Origin: Brevibacterium sp. S111
GTDB taxonomy: Bacteria; Actinomycetota; Actinomycetes; Actinomycetales; Brevibacteriaceae
Direction of reading: 5' to 3'
Length of the DNA: 64,000 bases
NCBI RefSeq assembly: GCF_004745075.1
Contig: NZ_RHFH01000009.1
Span: 1-64,000 of the forward strand
The position numbers were made by a program, and so were the translations under genes. The number at the start of each line of letters is the position of its first letter. The first letter of the stretch is position 1. Positions 20,213-28,929 of this stretch are shown piece after piece. Under the pieces are notes generated by a model that was given only the letters and a program-made list of their open reading frames with translations, was not told the origin of the DNA and searched no databases.

Positions 20213-20521
20213 ATGCCCGAATCTCCCGAGCTGTCGCCCACGGGTGACGAACGATGGCTGATCGTCAACGGCCGCCGGTGGCGCAGAACCGATCCCGAGC
20301 TGGATCAGAACGTGGTCGATGAGCTCAAGAGCCACCTCGGCGCGGCAAGGAATGCGGTGCGGACCGCGAAGAAGTCAGGCTCGGAGGGCGATCTCGCCGA
20401 TGCCCGGCAGCGCGTGAACGTGGCCAAACACGGTCTGGGTGAACGTGGTGACTACTGGTGGCAGATGAGCCTCGCCGACAGACGCCAACGCGCAGAAGCG
20501 GCACTCGAGGAGCTGCGCTGA
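20213..20521 (+). CDS. Small conserved hydrophilic protein, function unknown
   Basis: This 102-residue, charged, probably helical protein has no membrane segment. The N-terminal part (DERWLIVNGRRWRRTDPELD) and C-terminal part (YWWQMSLADRRQRAEAALEELR) have the feel of a conserved actinobacterial family, sometimes mislabelled as a biopolymer transporter. I do not assign a function. It is transcribed away from the SRPBCC gene and ends 39 bases from the convergent HAD gene. Confidence 0.7.
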   Translation: MPESPELSPTGDERWLIVNGRRWRRTDPELDQNVVDELKSHLGAARNAVRTAKKSGSEGDLADARQRVNVAKHGLGERGDYWWQMSLADRRQRAEAALEELR

Positions 20522-20559
20522 CCAACACCGCTGACTAGCACCATCAGGTCATCTGAGCA

Positions 20560-21285
20560 CTATCGGGTCAGCTGATCAGCGAGGTCTTCGAAGTCCTCGG
20601 CGACGACGTCCCATGGTCCCTCCGGAACGAGGTCGACTGTCTGCCCAGGTCCGTGCTCGGTCGGACGGCGAACGAAAGCCGTGCGCAGACCGACCCGTGC
20701 CGCGGCGGCGAGGTCACTGTTGTGGGCGGCGACCATCATCACCTGTTCGGGGTCGAGTCCGAGGATCTCTGCCGTGCGCAGATAGGCGGCCGGGTCGGGT
20801 TTGTAGGCGGCGGCCACCTCGGCGCCGAGGATGGCGTCCCATGGCAGCCCTGCGCGTTTGGCGACGTCGAGGGCCAGTCGCACATTAGCGTTCGACAGCG
20901 GTGCGATGATGTGGCGTTGCTTGAGGCGAGCCAACCCGGCGACCGCATCGGGCCAGGGATCGAGGCGATGCCAGCAGAGATTCACCTTGTCGAGGACGTC
21001 TTCGGGAATCTCACGCGGATCGATTCCGAATCGTTCGATGACAGTCTCGAGGTTCTCCCGATGGAGGACATCCAAGCGCACGAAGGGCCGACTGCCGCTG
21101 CGGACCCGCTCCATCGACGGCTGGTATTCAGCACGCCAGAGGTCCGCGAATTCATGCGGATCTGCTTCGGGCAGATACTCATCGAGGAGCGATTCGACGC
21201 CGCTCGCCACGCTGGTTCGCCAGTCGACGACCGTGCCGAACATATCGAAGACCAGCGCCTCGACTGCGCCCAGATCAGCAACCAT
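20560..21285 (-). CDS. HAD-superfamily hydrolase, haloacid dehalogenase type II-like
   Basis: This 241-residue protein has nucleophile motif I VFDMFGTVVDWR at 13-24 (Asp15), the motif II Ser in APLSNAN (about 128-134), Lys in AAAYKPDP (about 159-166), and motif IV around AAHNSDLAAA. The helical cap between motifs I and II and the DxFGT variant match L-2-haloacid dehalogenases. However, most such proteins in soil actinobacteria have unproven substrates, and a phosphatase-like role is possible. It is cytosolic and monocistronic. Confidence 0.87.
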   Translation of the reverse strand: MVADLGAVEALVFDMFGTVVDWRTSVASGVESLLDEYLPEADPHEFADLWRAEYQPSMERVRSGSRPFVRLDVLHRENLETVIERFGIDPREIPEDVLDKVNLCWHRLDPWPDAVAGLARLKQRHIIAPLSNANVRLALDVAKRAGLPWDAILGAEVAAAYKPDPAAYLRTAEILGLDPEQVMMVAAHNSDLAAAARVGLRTAFVRRPTEHGPGQTVDLVPEGPWDVVAEDFEDLADQLTR

Positions 21286-21385
21286 GCCTTCACACTATTC
21301 CGCTGACCACCGATCGCCAATACATCACACGTCGGTGCACGGGTGCAGATTCGGCAGCGACGACGTCATCGGTCGGACGGCGAAC

Positions 21386-21640
21386 TCATCGGAACGTGAC
21401 TTCACCCATGTACTTCTCACCCGGGCGAACCGTCCAGCACTGCGTCTTCACGATCACTTTCCCCCAGCTTTTGTAGAACAGCGCCCTCAAAGCCGAGCCC
21501 TGCTCGCATTTGGCCAGGGTCGGATAATAGCTGTAGGTCGCCTTGTTGCCCTCGGCATGAGCGGCGGTTGCCCCGAACACACTCATCGTTGCCAGCATCA
21601 GCGAAGCCGCTCCTATACCGATCACTCTCTTTGCGCGCAT
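21386..21640 (-). CDS. Small secreted protein with a cysteine pair
   Basis: This 84-residue protein has a classical Sec signal peptide: MRAKR, a hydrophobic core, and a likely cut after AHA at residue 28. The mature ~56 residues are basic and aromatic (SYYPTLAKCEQ...KTQCWTVRPG) with two Cys that could form one disulfide. It looks like an exported small cell-envelope or extracellular factor of unknown role. It has no neighbour that explains it. Confidence 0.75.
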   Translation of the reverse strand: MRAKRVIGIGAASLMLATMSVFGATAAHAEGNKATYSYYPTLAKCEQGSALRALFYKSWGKVIVKTQCWTVRPGEKYMGEVTFR

Positions 21641-21783
21641 CCGTCCTCCTCATGCAGTAACCGAGTTCCGGTCGTTCACCGGCGTCGGTTCTCACTCTAG
21701 AATCGCGGACCACCCAGGTGAGTCGGCCCGTGTTTCAGCTTGGCTACGGGCTGTGTCGAAGCCGCCACGTACAATGAGCGGTG

Positions 21784-22443
21784 ATGGATGACACCGGATC
21801 GACGAAATCGCATACTCCCTCTCCGGCCGTGCTGGCAGCGCTGCTCTATCTTGCCGACCGAGCAGTGCCGACCGGCTCCGACGCAGCCGGGTCGAGTGCT
21901 GTTGCGTCGACTCAGGACATCACAGACCGTGACAGGGAGATGCTCGATGCGGTCGAGGGGGCTCTGGAGTCCCAGCTGCCCGACGCACCGCAGCTCGTGA
22001 GGTCAGCCCTCGCCGAGGTGGACGCTGCAATCCGATCCGTCCGCGCCCGGGCTGAGGCCCCGAGCCTGTCAGCGTCGAAATATGATGCTCTGCGCTCCGA
22101 GGTGCTCGACCAACTCAGAGCGCGTTCGAGCAAGGGCGCGGCCGTGTGGCCGCCGACGAGCCAGACGGCCGTGCAGCGGTTCGGTTCTTGGAACGAAGCT
22201 CTCAAGGCTGCGGGCCTGGCGACGAACCGACTCGGCCGAGCGAAGGGCCAGCTGCGCTTCGACGCGGAGGCCTATGACAAGGCGATGTCCGTCTTCGTCG
22301 CCGACTGCGAATCCCGCGGAATCACGGCCACCTACAAGGCTTACACCGAGTACGCCGCCGAGCATAAGGGTGAAGTTCCTTCCGCCGCCGCTGTGCGCAA
22401 GTTCTACGGCTCCTGGAACACCGCGCTCGCCGCGGTCGGGTGA
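21784..22443 (+). CDS. Protein with homing-endonuclease-associated (HNH_repeat) motifs
   Basis: This 219-residue protein has a C-terminal half holding two copies of the short repeat ending RFGSWNEALKAAGL (about 137-150) and KFYGSWNTALAAVG (206-219). It is the motif found beside HNH endonucleases and in some DNA-binding proteins. No HNH or other nuclease core is present. The N-terminal 80 residues are low-complexity Ala/Ser with a helix. It may bind DNA. I start at the ATG after a leading GTG; the ribosome binding site is poor for both. It converges on the amidohydrolase gene. Confidence 0.72.
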   Translation: MDDTGSTKSHTPSPAVLAALLYLADRAVPTGSDAAGSSAVASTQDITDRDREMLDAVEGALESQLPDAPQLVRSALAEVDAAIRSVRARAEAPSLSASKYDALRSEVLDQLRARSSKGAAVWPPTSQTAVQRFGSWNEALKAAGLATNRLGRAKGQLRFDAEAYDKAMSVFVADCESRGITATYKAYTEYAAEHKGEVPSAAAVRKFYGSWNTALAAVG

Positions 22444-22447
22444 GACT

Positions 22448-22468
22448 GAGCGGCCAGGTGGGCCGCTC
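22448..22468. terminator. Hairpin after the HNH_repeat gene
   Basis: GAGCGGCC and GGCCGCTC form a perfect 8-bp stem with an AGGTG loop, beginning five bases past the stop. It lies in the gap to a convergent gene and is probably the terminator for one or both. Confidence 0.5.
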
Positions 22469-22541
22469 CGATCCGTCTCATTTCAGCCCGGGCACGGTCT
22501 GCCTTCAAACGTCGCGCCAGCAGGGGCTGACGCCTCTCATA

Positions 22542-23768
22542 TCACCGAAGAAGACGTCCTCCCTTGATGACGCTGTGGATGGCGTTGCCAGGATCGCCCA
22601 AGGCAGTGACGTCGTCCAAGGGGTTCGCGTTGAGTATCAAGAGGTCCGCGAACGCCCCCGGAGCCACAACTCCCAGCTCTCCCTTCCGCATGAGCAGTTC
22701 TGCTGCCGTCGTCGTTGCTGACCGCAGCACCTGCTGTGAAGTTTGGACTTTCGCCCGAATGGCGAACTCCTGACTCTGATGAGGCTGCATTCCGCCCAGC
22801 AGATCGGAGCCGTACGCGATCTTGACATTGTGCTCAGTCGCCAGTTTCAACGCATCGAGGCCCGCGTACAGCACGTCGTCGATCTTCGCTTGGCTTGCCT
22901 CTGGCAGACCGAATTGAGCTCCGTCCTGCTTCAGACGCTCATATGTCACGAGTGTCGGAACGAGGAACGCACTCTTCTCGAGGAGGAGCTGGACGCTTCG
23001 CTGGTCGATCAGATTCCCGTGCTCGATGGACCGCACTCCCAGTTCGAGGCCGCGGTTGACCGACCTGGCGGTGTAGGCATGACCGAGAACATAGCGATTC
23101 GCTGCGGAGGCCTCTTCCACCGCCGCTCGAATCTCCTCATCTGAGAACTGAGTTGAGTCGACGCGGTCAGTCGGAGAAGCCACTCCGCCGGAGAGCATGA
23201 TTTTGACGTGGTCGGCACCGGTGCGCAGGTTCTCCCGGGCGGCTTTCCTCACCGCGTCGGCTCCATCGCAGACGATGCCGATATTCGGGCAGCACATGTG
23301 CGTGTCCATGACGTGCGTGCCGGGACCCCGCATGTCTGCGTGGCCTCCGGTCTGGGACAGAGCCTTGCCGCCGAAGAAGAGACGTGGTGCGGGGAAGAGG
23401 TTTTCCTGTGCCGCTGCTGAAAGCCCGTAGTCGGCTCCGCCTGCGTCTCGGACGGTCGTGAAACCGCGGCTGAGCATATCGCCCATCAGACGCGCAGCCT
23501 GAGCACCCAGGTAGTACGGTGACTGATCACCTAGATTGCCCAAATTCGCTGTTGCAGCGAGGACATGGACGTGTGCGTCGATCAGCCCGGGGGACACGAT
23601 TCTGCCTTCTGCATCGAAGCTCTGCGATCCGGCTGACACATTGTGGTCTCCGACCTCACTGACTCTCTCGCCGTTGATCGTCACCGTCGTCGGCTCGGAA
23701 ACAGTGGCCGTCTCCACGTCGAGGACCCGTGCGTTGGTGACCGTATTGATTCCGACATCGAGCTGCAT
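22542..23768 (-). CDS. Metal-dependent amidohydrolase (imidazolonepropionase/Xaa-Pro dipeptidase-like)
   Basis: This 408-residue member of the amidohydrolase superfamily (COG1228 type) has metal ligands in DAHVHV (about 64-69), a bridging Lys candidate in HVKIMLSGG, His in VLGHAYT and SIEHGNL, and the catalytic Asp in AYGSDLLGG near the C-terminus. Relatives include carboxypeptidases acting on Xaa-Arg/Lys dipeptides and ochratoxinase-type amidases; the substrate here is unknown. It is divergent from an RpiR-type regulator and grouped with a sodium symporter. A TGCAA-N6-TTGCA site lies 55 bases upstream of its start, so all three probably form one regulon. The ATG follows GAAGGAG. Confidence 0.9.
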   Translation of the reverse strand: MQLDVGINTVTNARVLDVETATVSEPTTVTINGERVSEVGDHNVSAGSQSFDAEGRIVSPGLIDAHVHVLAATANLGNLGDQSPYYLGAQAARLMGDMLSRGFTTVRDAGGADYGLSAAAQENLFPAPRLFFGGKALSQTGGHADMRGPGTHVMDTHMCCPNIGIVCDGADAVRKAARENLRTGADHVKIMLSGGVASPTDRVDSTQFSDEEIRAAVEEASAANRYVLGHAYTARSVNRGLELGVRSIEHGNLIDQRSVQLLLEKSAFLVPTLVTYERLKQDGAQFGLPEASQAKIDDVLYAGLDALKLATEHNVKIAYGSDLLGGMQPHQSQEFAIRAKVQTSQQVLRSATTTAAELLMRKGELGVVAPGAFADLLILNANPLDDVTALGDPGNAIHSVIKGGRLLR

Positions 23769-23822
23769 ACCGTGTCTCCTTCATTGGATCCGCTTAGGAT
23801 GATGGGCCTAGGCTAGACGCAA

Positions 23823-23838
23823 TGCAACGTTCTTTGCA
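23823..23838. promoter_or_regulatory. Candidate RpiR operator (copy 1)
   Basis: TGCAA-CGTTCT-TTGCA is a perfect 5+5 inverted repeat with a 6-base spacer, in the divergent gap between the amidohydrolase and rpiR genes. The same arms and spacing recur at 24703-24718 before the symporter. On the reverse strand the two share TTGCAAA-N5-TTGCATT. Being palindromic and in front of every transcription unit of the group, it is the best candidate for the RpiR protein's site. Confidence 0.65.
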
Positions 23839-23853
23839 AAGGGAGTTCAGACT

Positions 23854-24696
23854 GTGACCAGCTTCTCCGAGTGGATCGCCGCCCTTCGATCGAATGCGCG
23901 ACTGACGCCGTCGACGCAGGCGGTGCTCGCTGTCATCGACTCAGCGCCGGACGAAGCCGCGTACAGTTCCGCCCAAGCCATCGCGGACATGGCGCAGGTG
24001 AATGTCGCGACCGTCGTTCGCGCTGCCCAGTCGCTGGGCTATTCCGGGTGGCCAACGTTCTCTGCGGATATCCGCACCCGGTATCTGGCATCGCTGAGTT
24101 CACGCAATCTCTATCTGCACAACAAGGGGCAGGGTCTTCTCGCCACGTCTCTCGACAAAGACATCGAGATGCTCGAGCGGATGCGTGGGGAATTGGACGA
24201 AGACGCTTTGGCGCGGATGGCTGAGCGCATCATCGCGTCGGAGAATACCGGGGTGTTTGCGACCGGATCCTATGCCGCTCCGGGTCTGCAGCTGTCGCAT
24301 GTGGCGCAGATGCTCGGCTTCCGAGTGCGGTTGCATTCAGGGTCAGTGACGGCGATGGTCAATGAAGCCAGCCTGCTGACCTCTGCTGACTGCTTCCTCG
24401 CGATCACGGTGTGGAAGTCCTCCCGGGCGGTCGTCCAGCTGGCGGAGGCTGCCCGTGAGCAGGGCGCGAAAGTGCTTGTCATCGCTGATCGTCGAACTGC
24501 CCTGACCGATATGTGTGATGAGTATGTTCTGGTGCCCGCCGAATCATCGGAGCTGATATCGTCCTTGGTCTGCGTCACAAGTGCAGTCCAATACCTGCTG
24601 GCGTGCCTTGCGCGACACGATGAGCAGCGAACTCAGGCCAAGCTGGGGCGAATCGATGACCTGTGGGGAGCAACCGGCGCAATCGCCGACGATTGA
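23854..24696 (+). CDS. MurR/RpiR-family transcriptional regulator
   Basis: This 280-residue protein has an N-terminal helix-turn-helix (about 40-66, AQAIADMAQVNVATVVRAAQ) and a SIS domain (about 125-255) beginning GVFATGSYAAPG. RpiR proteins sense sugar phosphates or other small metabolites through the SIS fold. The GTG start follows GGGAG. It lies between a divergent amidohydrolase gene and a downstream sodium symporter gene, and two matching palindromes flank it, so it likely controls both and itself. The effector is unknown. Since its partners act on amide or peptide-like compounds, a non-sugar ligand is plausible. Confidence 0.92.
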   Translation: MTSFSEWIAALRSNARLTPSTQAVLAVIDSAPDEAAYSSAQAIADMAQVNVATVVRAAQSLGYSGWPTFSADIRTRYLASLSSRNLYLHNKGQGLLATSLDKDIEMLERMRGELDEDALARMAERIIASENTGVFATGSYAAPGLQLSHVAQMLGFRVRLHSGSVTAMVNEASLLTSADCFLAITVWKSSRAVVQLAEAAREQGAKVLVIADRRTALTDMCDEYVLVPAESSELISSLVCVTSAVQYLLACLARHDEQRTQAKLGRIDDLWGATGAIADD

Positions 24697-24702
24697 GTCG
24701 GT

Positions 24703-24718
24703 TGCAAAATTTATTGCA
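24703..24718. promoter_or_regulatory. Candidate RpiR operator (copy 2)
   Basis: TGCAA-AATTTA-TTGCA has the same arms and 6-base spacer as the site at 23823, located 7 bases past the regulator stop and 67 bases before the symporter start. This suggests that the symporter has its own regulated promoter rather than only read-through from rpiR. Confidence 0.65.
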
Positions 24719-24784
24719 TTCCGGGTGGGGTATCGGCGAGAATCGTGCTCAGCGCATTTGTGCTCCACGACACAAGGGATACCT

Positions 24785-26212
24785 ATGAACCTCACATTCG
24801 TCATCGTCCTCGTCGCCTATGTGGCGCTGATGGTAGGCATCGCCGCCTGGTTCGGGCGAGCATCGGCCATGAAGGACGGGGAAGACTTCGTTCTCGCGGG
24901 GAAGTCTCTGCCGACATGGGTGCTTGCCGGGACTCTATTGGCGACCTTCGTCGGATCCGGCTCCATCATCGGGGGAGCGAACTTCATCTTCAGCAACGGC
25001 CCATTGGCGGGCATTCTGTTCTTCGCAGGTACGTTCTGCGGGATCATCGTTCTGTACTTCATCGCCCCACAGGTGCGGAAGAACGGCTTCCGCACCGTCC
25101 CCGAGCTGTTCGAGTCCAAGTTCGGGCGACCCGTTCGGGTGGCGGGTACAGTCATCATCCTCGTGGCCTTCGTCGGAATCACCGCGTACCAGTTCACCGG
25201 TGCCGGCTATATTCTCACTCTGATCACTCCCCTCAGCACGACACAGGCGACCGTTGTCGCGACAGTCCTCATCACCTTCCTGTCCCTGTCTGGTGGGCTG
25301 AAGTCCGTGGCCTGGACTGACTTCCTCTCGGCAGTCCTCATTGTGATCTCGCTGCTCGGAGCACTCATCTGGGTCTTCACGCAAGACCTGGGCGGCATCG
25401 GCAGCTACGTCGACCGCCTGGATCCAGCGTTCAAATCATTCACCGGAGTTCTCACTCCATGGCAGATTCTGGGCTACTTCCTCCCGCTCTTCCTCCTGAT
25501 CCTCGGCGATCAGAATATGCACCAGCGCCTTGCGGCAGCCCGGTCGCCCAAAGTCGCTCGCAATGCCACCATTCTGTTCTTCATCGGAGCTGCACTGATC
25601 GTTGCTCCGATCATCTTCCTGGCTTCCGGATCCTCCATCCTCATGCCGGAGATCAACCCGGACATGGCCATCCTCGCACTGGCAGAAGGCGAGTTCACGC
25701 CGGCCGGGATCGGAGCTGTGCTGCTTGTTGCGGCACTGGCACTCATCGTGACCACCGGTTCGTCTTATCTGCTCACCTGCTCTGGAAACGTCGTCTATGA
25801 TCTCGTGTTCATCAAGAACAAGGCTCGTGGAGATTCGAGGACCGGGGTTCTAGTCGGGCGGGTCTCGGTACTCGCTATCGCTGTCTTGGGATTCATCATG
25901 GTCCAGTTCTTCGAATCGGTGCTCGAGCTCCAGATGTATGCCTACACGATGTACGGCGCTGCCATCACTCCAGCGGTTCTGGCCGCTCTGTTCTGGAAGC
26001 GAGTGACCGCCGCCGGTGCTCTTTCGTCGATGATCGCAGGTGGAGTGGTGACAGTTCTCTGGGAAGTCAGTGGCAGATCCGCCGACATCAACTCCGTCAT
26101 CCCGGCGCTGCCTGCGGCTGTGTTGGTGCTCATCGTCGTCAGCCTGGTGACCAAGCCGTTCTCGGGCAAGCCCGCGGACTCCGCTGACAGCGTGTCCGCT
26201 GGCGGTGCCTGA
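24785..26212 (+). CDS. Sodium:solute symporter (SSS family)
   Basis: This gene gives 475 residues from the ATG of MNLTFVIVLVAYVALMVG. The 68 codons upstream in frame overlap the regulator and operator and are dismissed. There are about 13 hydrophobic helices. The family features include a Gly/Ser-rich stretch FVGSGSIIGGANF in helix 2 and GGLKSVAWTDFLSAVL near 180. Members import proline, pantothenate, sugars or other solutes with Na+. In this context it probably brings in the substrate of the divergent amidohydrolase under RpiR control. The C-terminal tail is short and hydrophilic. Confidence 0.92.
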   Translation: MNLTFVIVLVAYVALMVGIAAWFGRASAMKDGEDFVLAGKSLPTWVLAGTLLATFVGSGSIIGGANFIFSNGPLAGILFFAGTFCGIIVLYFIAPQVRKNGFRTVPELFESKFGRPVRVAGTVIILVAFVGITAYQFTGAGYILTLITPLSTTQATVVATVLITFLSLSGGLKSVAWTDFLSAVLIVISLLGALIWVFTQDLGGIGSYVDRLDPAFKSFTGVLTPWQILGYFLPLFLLILGDQNMHQRLAAARSPKVARNATILFFIGAALIVAPIIFLASGSSILMPEINPDMAILALAEGEFTPAGIGAVLLVAALALIVTTGSSYLLTCSGNVVYDLVFIKNKARGDSRTGVLVGRVSVLAIAVLGFIMVQFFESVLELQMYAYTMYGAAITPAVLAALFWKRVTAAGALSSMIAGGVVTVLWEVSGRSADINSVIPALPAAVLVLIVVSLVTKPFSGKPADSADSVSAGGA

Positions 26213-26451
26213 ACACAACTTCACACCGACTCAATGCAGGAGATCGAGAGTCTCTGCCTGCTCGCAGCTTGTGGGCAACAGCGGAATATCGAGCCGGGGT
26301 CCGGAGGCACCGCGCTCGCCGCGGTGAAATGAGCGATTTTCGTCAAGTCCATCGGCACCGACTGCATCCGTGCTAGCGTAAATTCTCGAGAATGACGGAG
26401 CCGTCGGGATCGGCGACTGCGCCGGATACCGACGAGGGAAAGTCTTCCATT

Positions 26452-27027
26452 GTGATTTCGCGCAAGCTCAGCAAGGCCATCGCCGGTGCGGCTCTCTGCG
26501 TTCTGGCTGTGACGGGATGTTCCTCGTCGCCGGGCGACGGGTCGAAGGACAAGGACTCCTCTGCTCAGGGCAGTGGCAAGGACGCCGCGAAGGCCGGCGT
26601 CGAGAAGGTCGACCCCAACGATGTCATCGTCAAGCAGGACGTCAAGGTTCCCGGGTCGAACGAAGACAAGGTGACGGTCGCCTTCCACTCGCTCGAAGTC
26701 GAGGGGAAGACACAGACCCTGACCTTGGTCGTCACACCGCACTTCCAGAGTGTGGAAGACGATGCTGCGATCGGCATCTATGACGCATGGGGTGAGAACG
26801 GGTTCGCCCCGCAGCTCATCGATACGGACAATCTCAAGGTCTATTCGCCAATCTCCGACACCTACGATGAGTGGACCTCGGATTCGGTCTTCACCGAGAC
26901 GACGAACAATCAGCCGGTGACCGCGTGGGCCGTCTTCAAAGCTCCGGAGAACGACATCGACTCCGTCGACATCCGGCTGCAGGAATCATGGCCCAAGTTC
27001 ACCGACGTTCCGATCACGGAGTCGTGA
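26452..27027 (+). CDS. Predicted lipoprotein paired with OmpA-domain protein
   Basis: I prefer the GTG at 26452 (after GAGGGAAAG), which gives 191 residues with a basic n-region, a hydrophobic core and the lipobox LAVTGC. Lipidation would fall on Cys 22, followed by a Ser/Gly/Lys-rich linker. An ATG at 26392 would put 20 acidic residues before the signal and is unlikely. The mature domain (about 55-190) has predicted beta strands and no family I recognise. Its stop overlaps the start of an OmpA-domain gene by one base, so the two are translationally coupled and probably work together at the cell surface. Confidence 0.8.
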   Translation: MISRKLSKAIAGAALCVLAVTGCSSSPGDGSKDKDSSAQGSGKDAAKAGVEKVDPNDVIVKQDVKVPGSNEDKVTVAFHSLEVEGKTQTLTLVVTPHFQSVEDDAAIGIYDAWGENGFAPQLIDTDNLKVYSPISDTYDEWTSDSVFTETTNNQPVTAWAVFKAPENDIDSVDIRLQESWPKFTDVPITES

Positions 27028-27644
27028 TGAGGCTGGTCAGGCGAGGGCGTTGGACGTCCGCCCTCGGCGTGGTCACGGTCGGTGTCATGCTCGGCTCCGG
27101 TGTCGCAATCACGGCCGGCCCCGGTGCCGGAACGGCTTCCGAGGCGGAGGTGACCTCGCCTGCGGATCTGCCCGAGCCGAAAAAGGAGCAGCTGGATAAG
27201 TCTGTCCAGCGATGGGAGCCGGGCAGCGTCAAGGAGTGGAGCAGCGCCGAATCCGTGACCCCGCTGGTGACGAACAAGAAGGAAGGTGAGGACGCGGTCA
27301 TCACTCTGGCCAGCGACATCCTCTTCGACTTCAACAGCGCCGAGATCTCCGACAAAGCCAAGAAGGCGATCACGCAGACCGTCGAGGGCGTGCCCGACGG
27401 TGCGAAGGTCACCGTAGCCGGTTATACGGACTCGGTCGGCGACGGGGCTGCGAACAAAAAGCTGTCGAAGAAGCGGGCGCAGGCCGTAGCCGATGTCATC
27501 AAGGACGGGTCCGCGGACCTCGAGCTCACGGTCGAAGGCCATGGTGAAGAAGACCCGGTGGCAAAGAACTCGACGAAGGACGGCGACAACCCGAAGGGTC
27601 GGGCGAAGAACCGACGCGTCGAGATCAGCTACGACGACAGCTGA
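27027..27644 (+). CDS. Secreted OmpA-family (peptidoglycan-binding) protein
   Basis: This gene gives 205 residues from the ATG overlapping the lipoprotein stop (TGATG). The longer in-frame reading from 26871 lies over the lipoprotein and is dismissed. There is an N-terminal signal or anchor segment (about 10-33). The C-terminal OmpA domain (about 95-205) starts at ILFDFNSAEIS, has the peptidoglycan-contact region VTVAGYTDSVGDGAANKKLSKKRA, and ends GRAKNRRVEISY. In Gram-positives such proteins sit on the outer side of the membrane and hold peptidoglycan. With its lipoprotein partner it may form a wall-linked unit of unknown task. Confidence 0.88.
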   Translation: MRLVRRGRWTSALGVVTVGVMLGSGVAITAGPGAGTASEAEVTSPADLPEPKKEQLDKSVQRWEPGSVKEWSSAESVTPLVTNKKEGEDAVITLASDILFDFNSAEISDKAKKAITQTVEGVPDGAKVTVAGYTDSVGDGAANKKLSKKRAQAVADVIKDGSADLELTVEGHGEEDPVAKNSTKDGDNPKGRAKNRRVEISYDDS

Positions 27645-27683
27645 CCGGCACGGCCGAAGCCTTACCGAAATCGGCAAGGACCC

Positions 27684-28853
27684 TCACCGCCCGGCGGCGA
27701 AGGCCTCCAGCCGGTCGCATGCCGTGTTGATGTCGTCATCGGAGACCGAGAACGTCAGCCGCAGGTAGCCCTCGCCGGCCGGGCCGAACGCAGATCCGGG
27801 AATGGTGGCGAGCTTGTGGTCTTCGAGCAGTCTCGTCGCCAGTTCCCAGGAGCCCAGGCCCCAGTCGCGGACACTGACGAAGGCGTAGAACGTGGCTTCC
27901 GGGCGGATCATGCTCAGCCCGTCGATGCCGTTGATGCGTCTGCTCATCAGATCCCGGCGGCGGGCGTAGGAAGCCACCATCCTCTCGACATCGGTCTGCG
28001 GTCCCTCGAGAGCGGCGACCGCAGCCTCCTGGACGAAGCCGGGCAGGCTCGAAGTCAGACCCTCCTGCAGCAGTGCCATGGGGGCAATGTAGTCGGTTGC
28101 GCCGATGACGAAACCGCACCGCCAGCCGGTCATCGCATAGGTCTTCGAGAAACTGCCGATGGCGAGGAACCGATCGAACCCGGGACGCACCTCGGCGATG
28201 GAGGTGAACTTCGCGTCGTCGAAGACCATCTCGTCGTACACCTCATCGGAGATCACCGTGAATCCGTGCTCATCGGCGAGGTCGGCGATCTGCTCGATGT
28301 CGCAGCGGTCCATGACCGACCCCAGCGGGTTCGAGGGGCTGTTGATGATCACGGCCGCGGTCTTGTCGCTGATGGCCGCGCGAACATCCTCGGCGCGCAG
28401 CTTGAATCCTTCGGATTCGCGGACGGGAACGGACACGGCCACCCCGCCGAGGCGGTGCACCTGACCCATGTAGTTCGGGAAGCTGGGGTCGGGGATGATC
28501 ACCTCCTGACCTGGGGAGACAGTGACGTCGAGGGCGAAGGTCAGGGCTTCCATCGCGCCGAAGGAGACCATGACGTTCTCGGGTTCGACGGTGCGAGACC
28601 AGCGAGTCGAATACTTGCGAGCCAGGGCGCGACGCAGTTCGGGGATGCCGGCATTGGCGACGTAGCGGGTGTTGTCGTTCTCGATGGCCCTGATCCCCGC
28701 GGCCTTGATGTGCTCGGGCGTGTTGAAGTCCGGTTCTCCGACGGTGAGCTTGAGGGCGTCGGGATGGTCGAGGGCGAGGTTGAACATCTTGCGGATGCTC
28801 GAGGCCGGGTAGCTCGCGGCCATCGGGGAGATGCGGGAGGAGGTGTCGGTCAT
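27684..28853 (-). CDS. PLP-dependent aminotransferase, class I/II
   Basis: This gene gives 389 residues from the ATG of MTDTSSRISPMAAS. The 53 codons further upstream in frame are arginine-rich and unsupported. The Schiff-base Lys237 lies in SFSKTYAMTG, the PLP-phosphate Asn is in INSPSNPLGSV, and Asp and Tyr are in ISDEVYDEM. It resembles aspartate- or aromatic-type transaminases, and the amino donor is not predictable. It lies 76 bases downstream of a PuuB-like FAD oxidoreductase on the same strand, so the two could be one operon handling an amine or amino acid. Confidence 0.92.
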   Translation of the reverse strand: MTDTSSRISPMAASYPASSIRKMFNLALDHPDALKLTVGEPDFNTPEHIKAAGIRAIENDNTRYVANAGIPELRRALARKYSTRWSRTVEPENVMVSFGAMEALTFALDVTVSPGQEVIIPDPSFPNYMGQVHRLGGVAVSVPVRESEGFKLRAEDVRAAISDKTAAVIINSPSNPLGSVMDRCDIEQIADLADEHGFTVISDEVYDEMVFDDAKFTSIAEVRPGFDRFLAIGSFSKTYAMTGWRCGFVIGATDYIAPMALLQEGLTSSLPGFVQEAAVAALEGPQTDVERMVASYARRRDLMSRRINGIDGLSMIRPEATFYAFVSVRDWGLGSWELATRLLEDHKLATIPGSAFGPAGEGYLRLTFSVSDDDINTACDRLEAFAAGR

Positions 28854-28929
28854 GGAGTGGTCCCTTCTACGTCGACTCTCATGCGTCGACGCGGCCGGCG
28901 GCGTCCTGTTCGTGCGGTTGTTCGGACAG

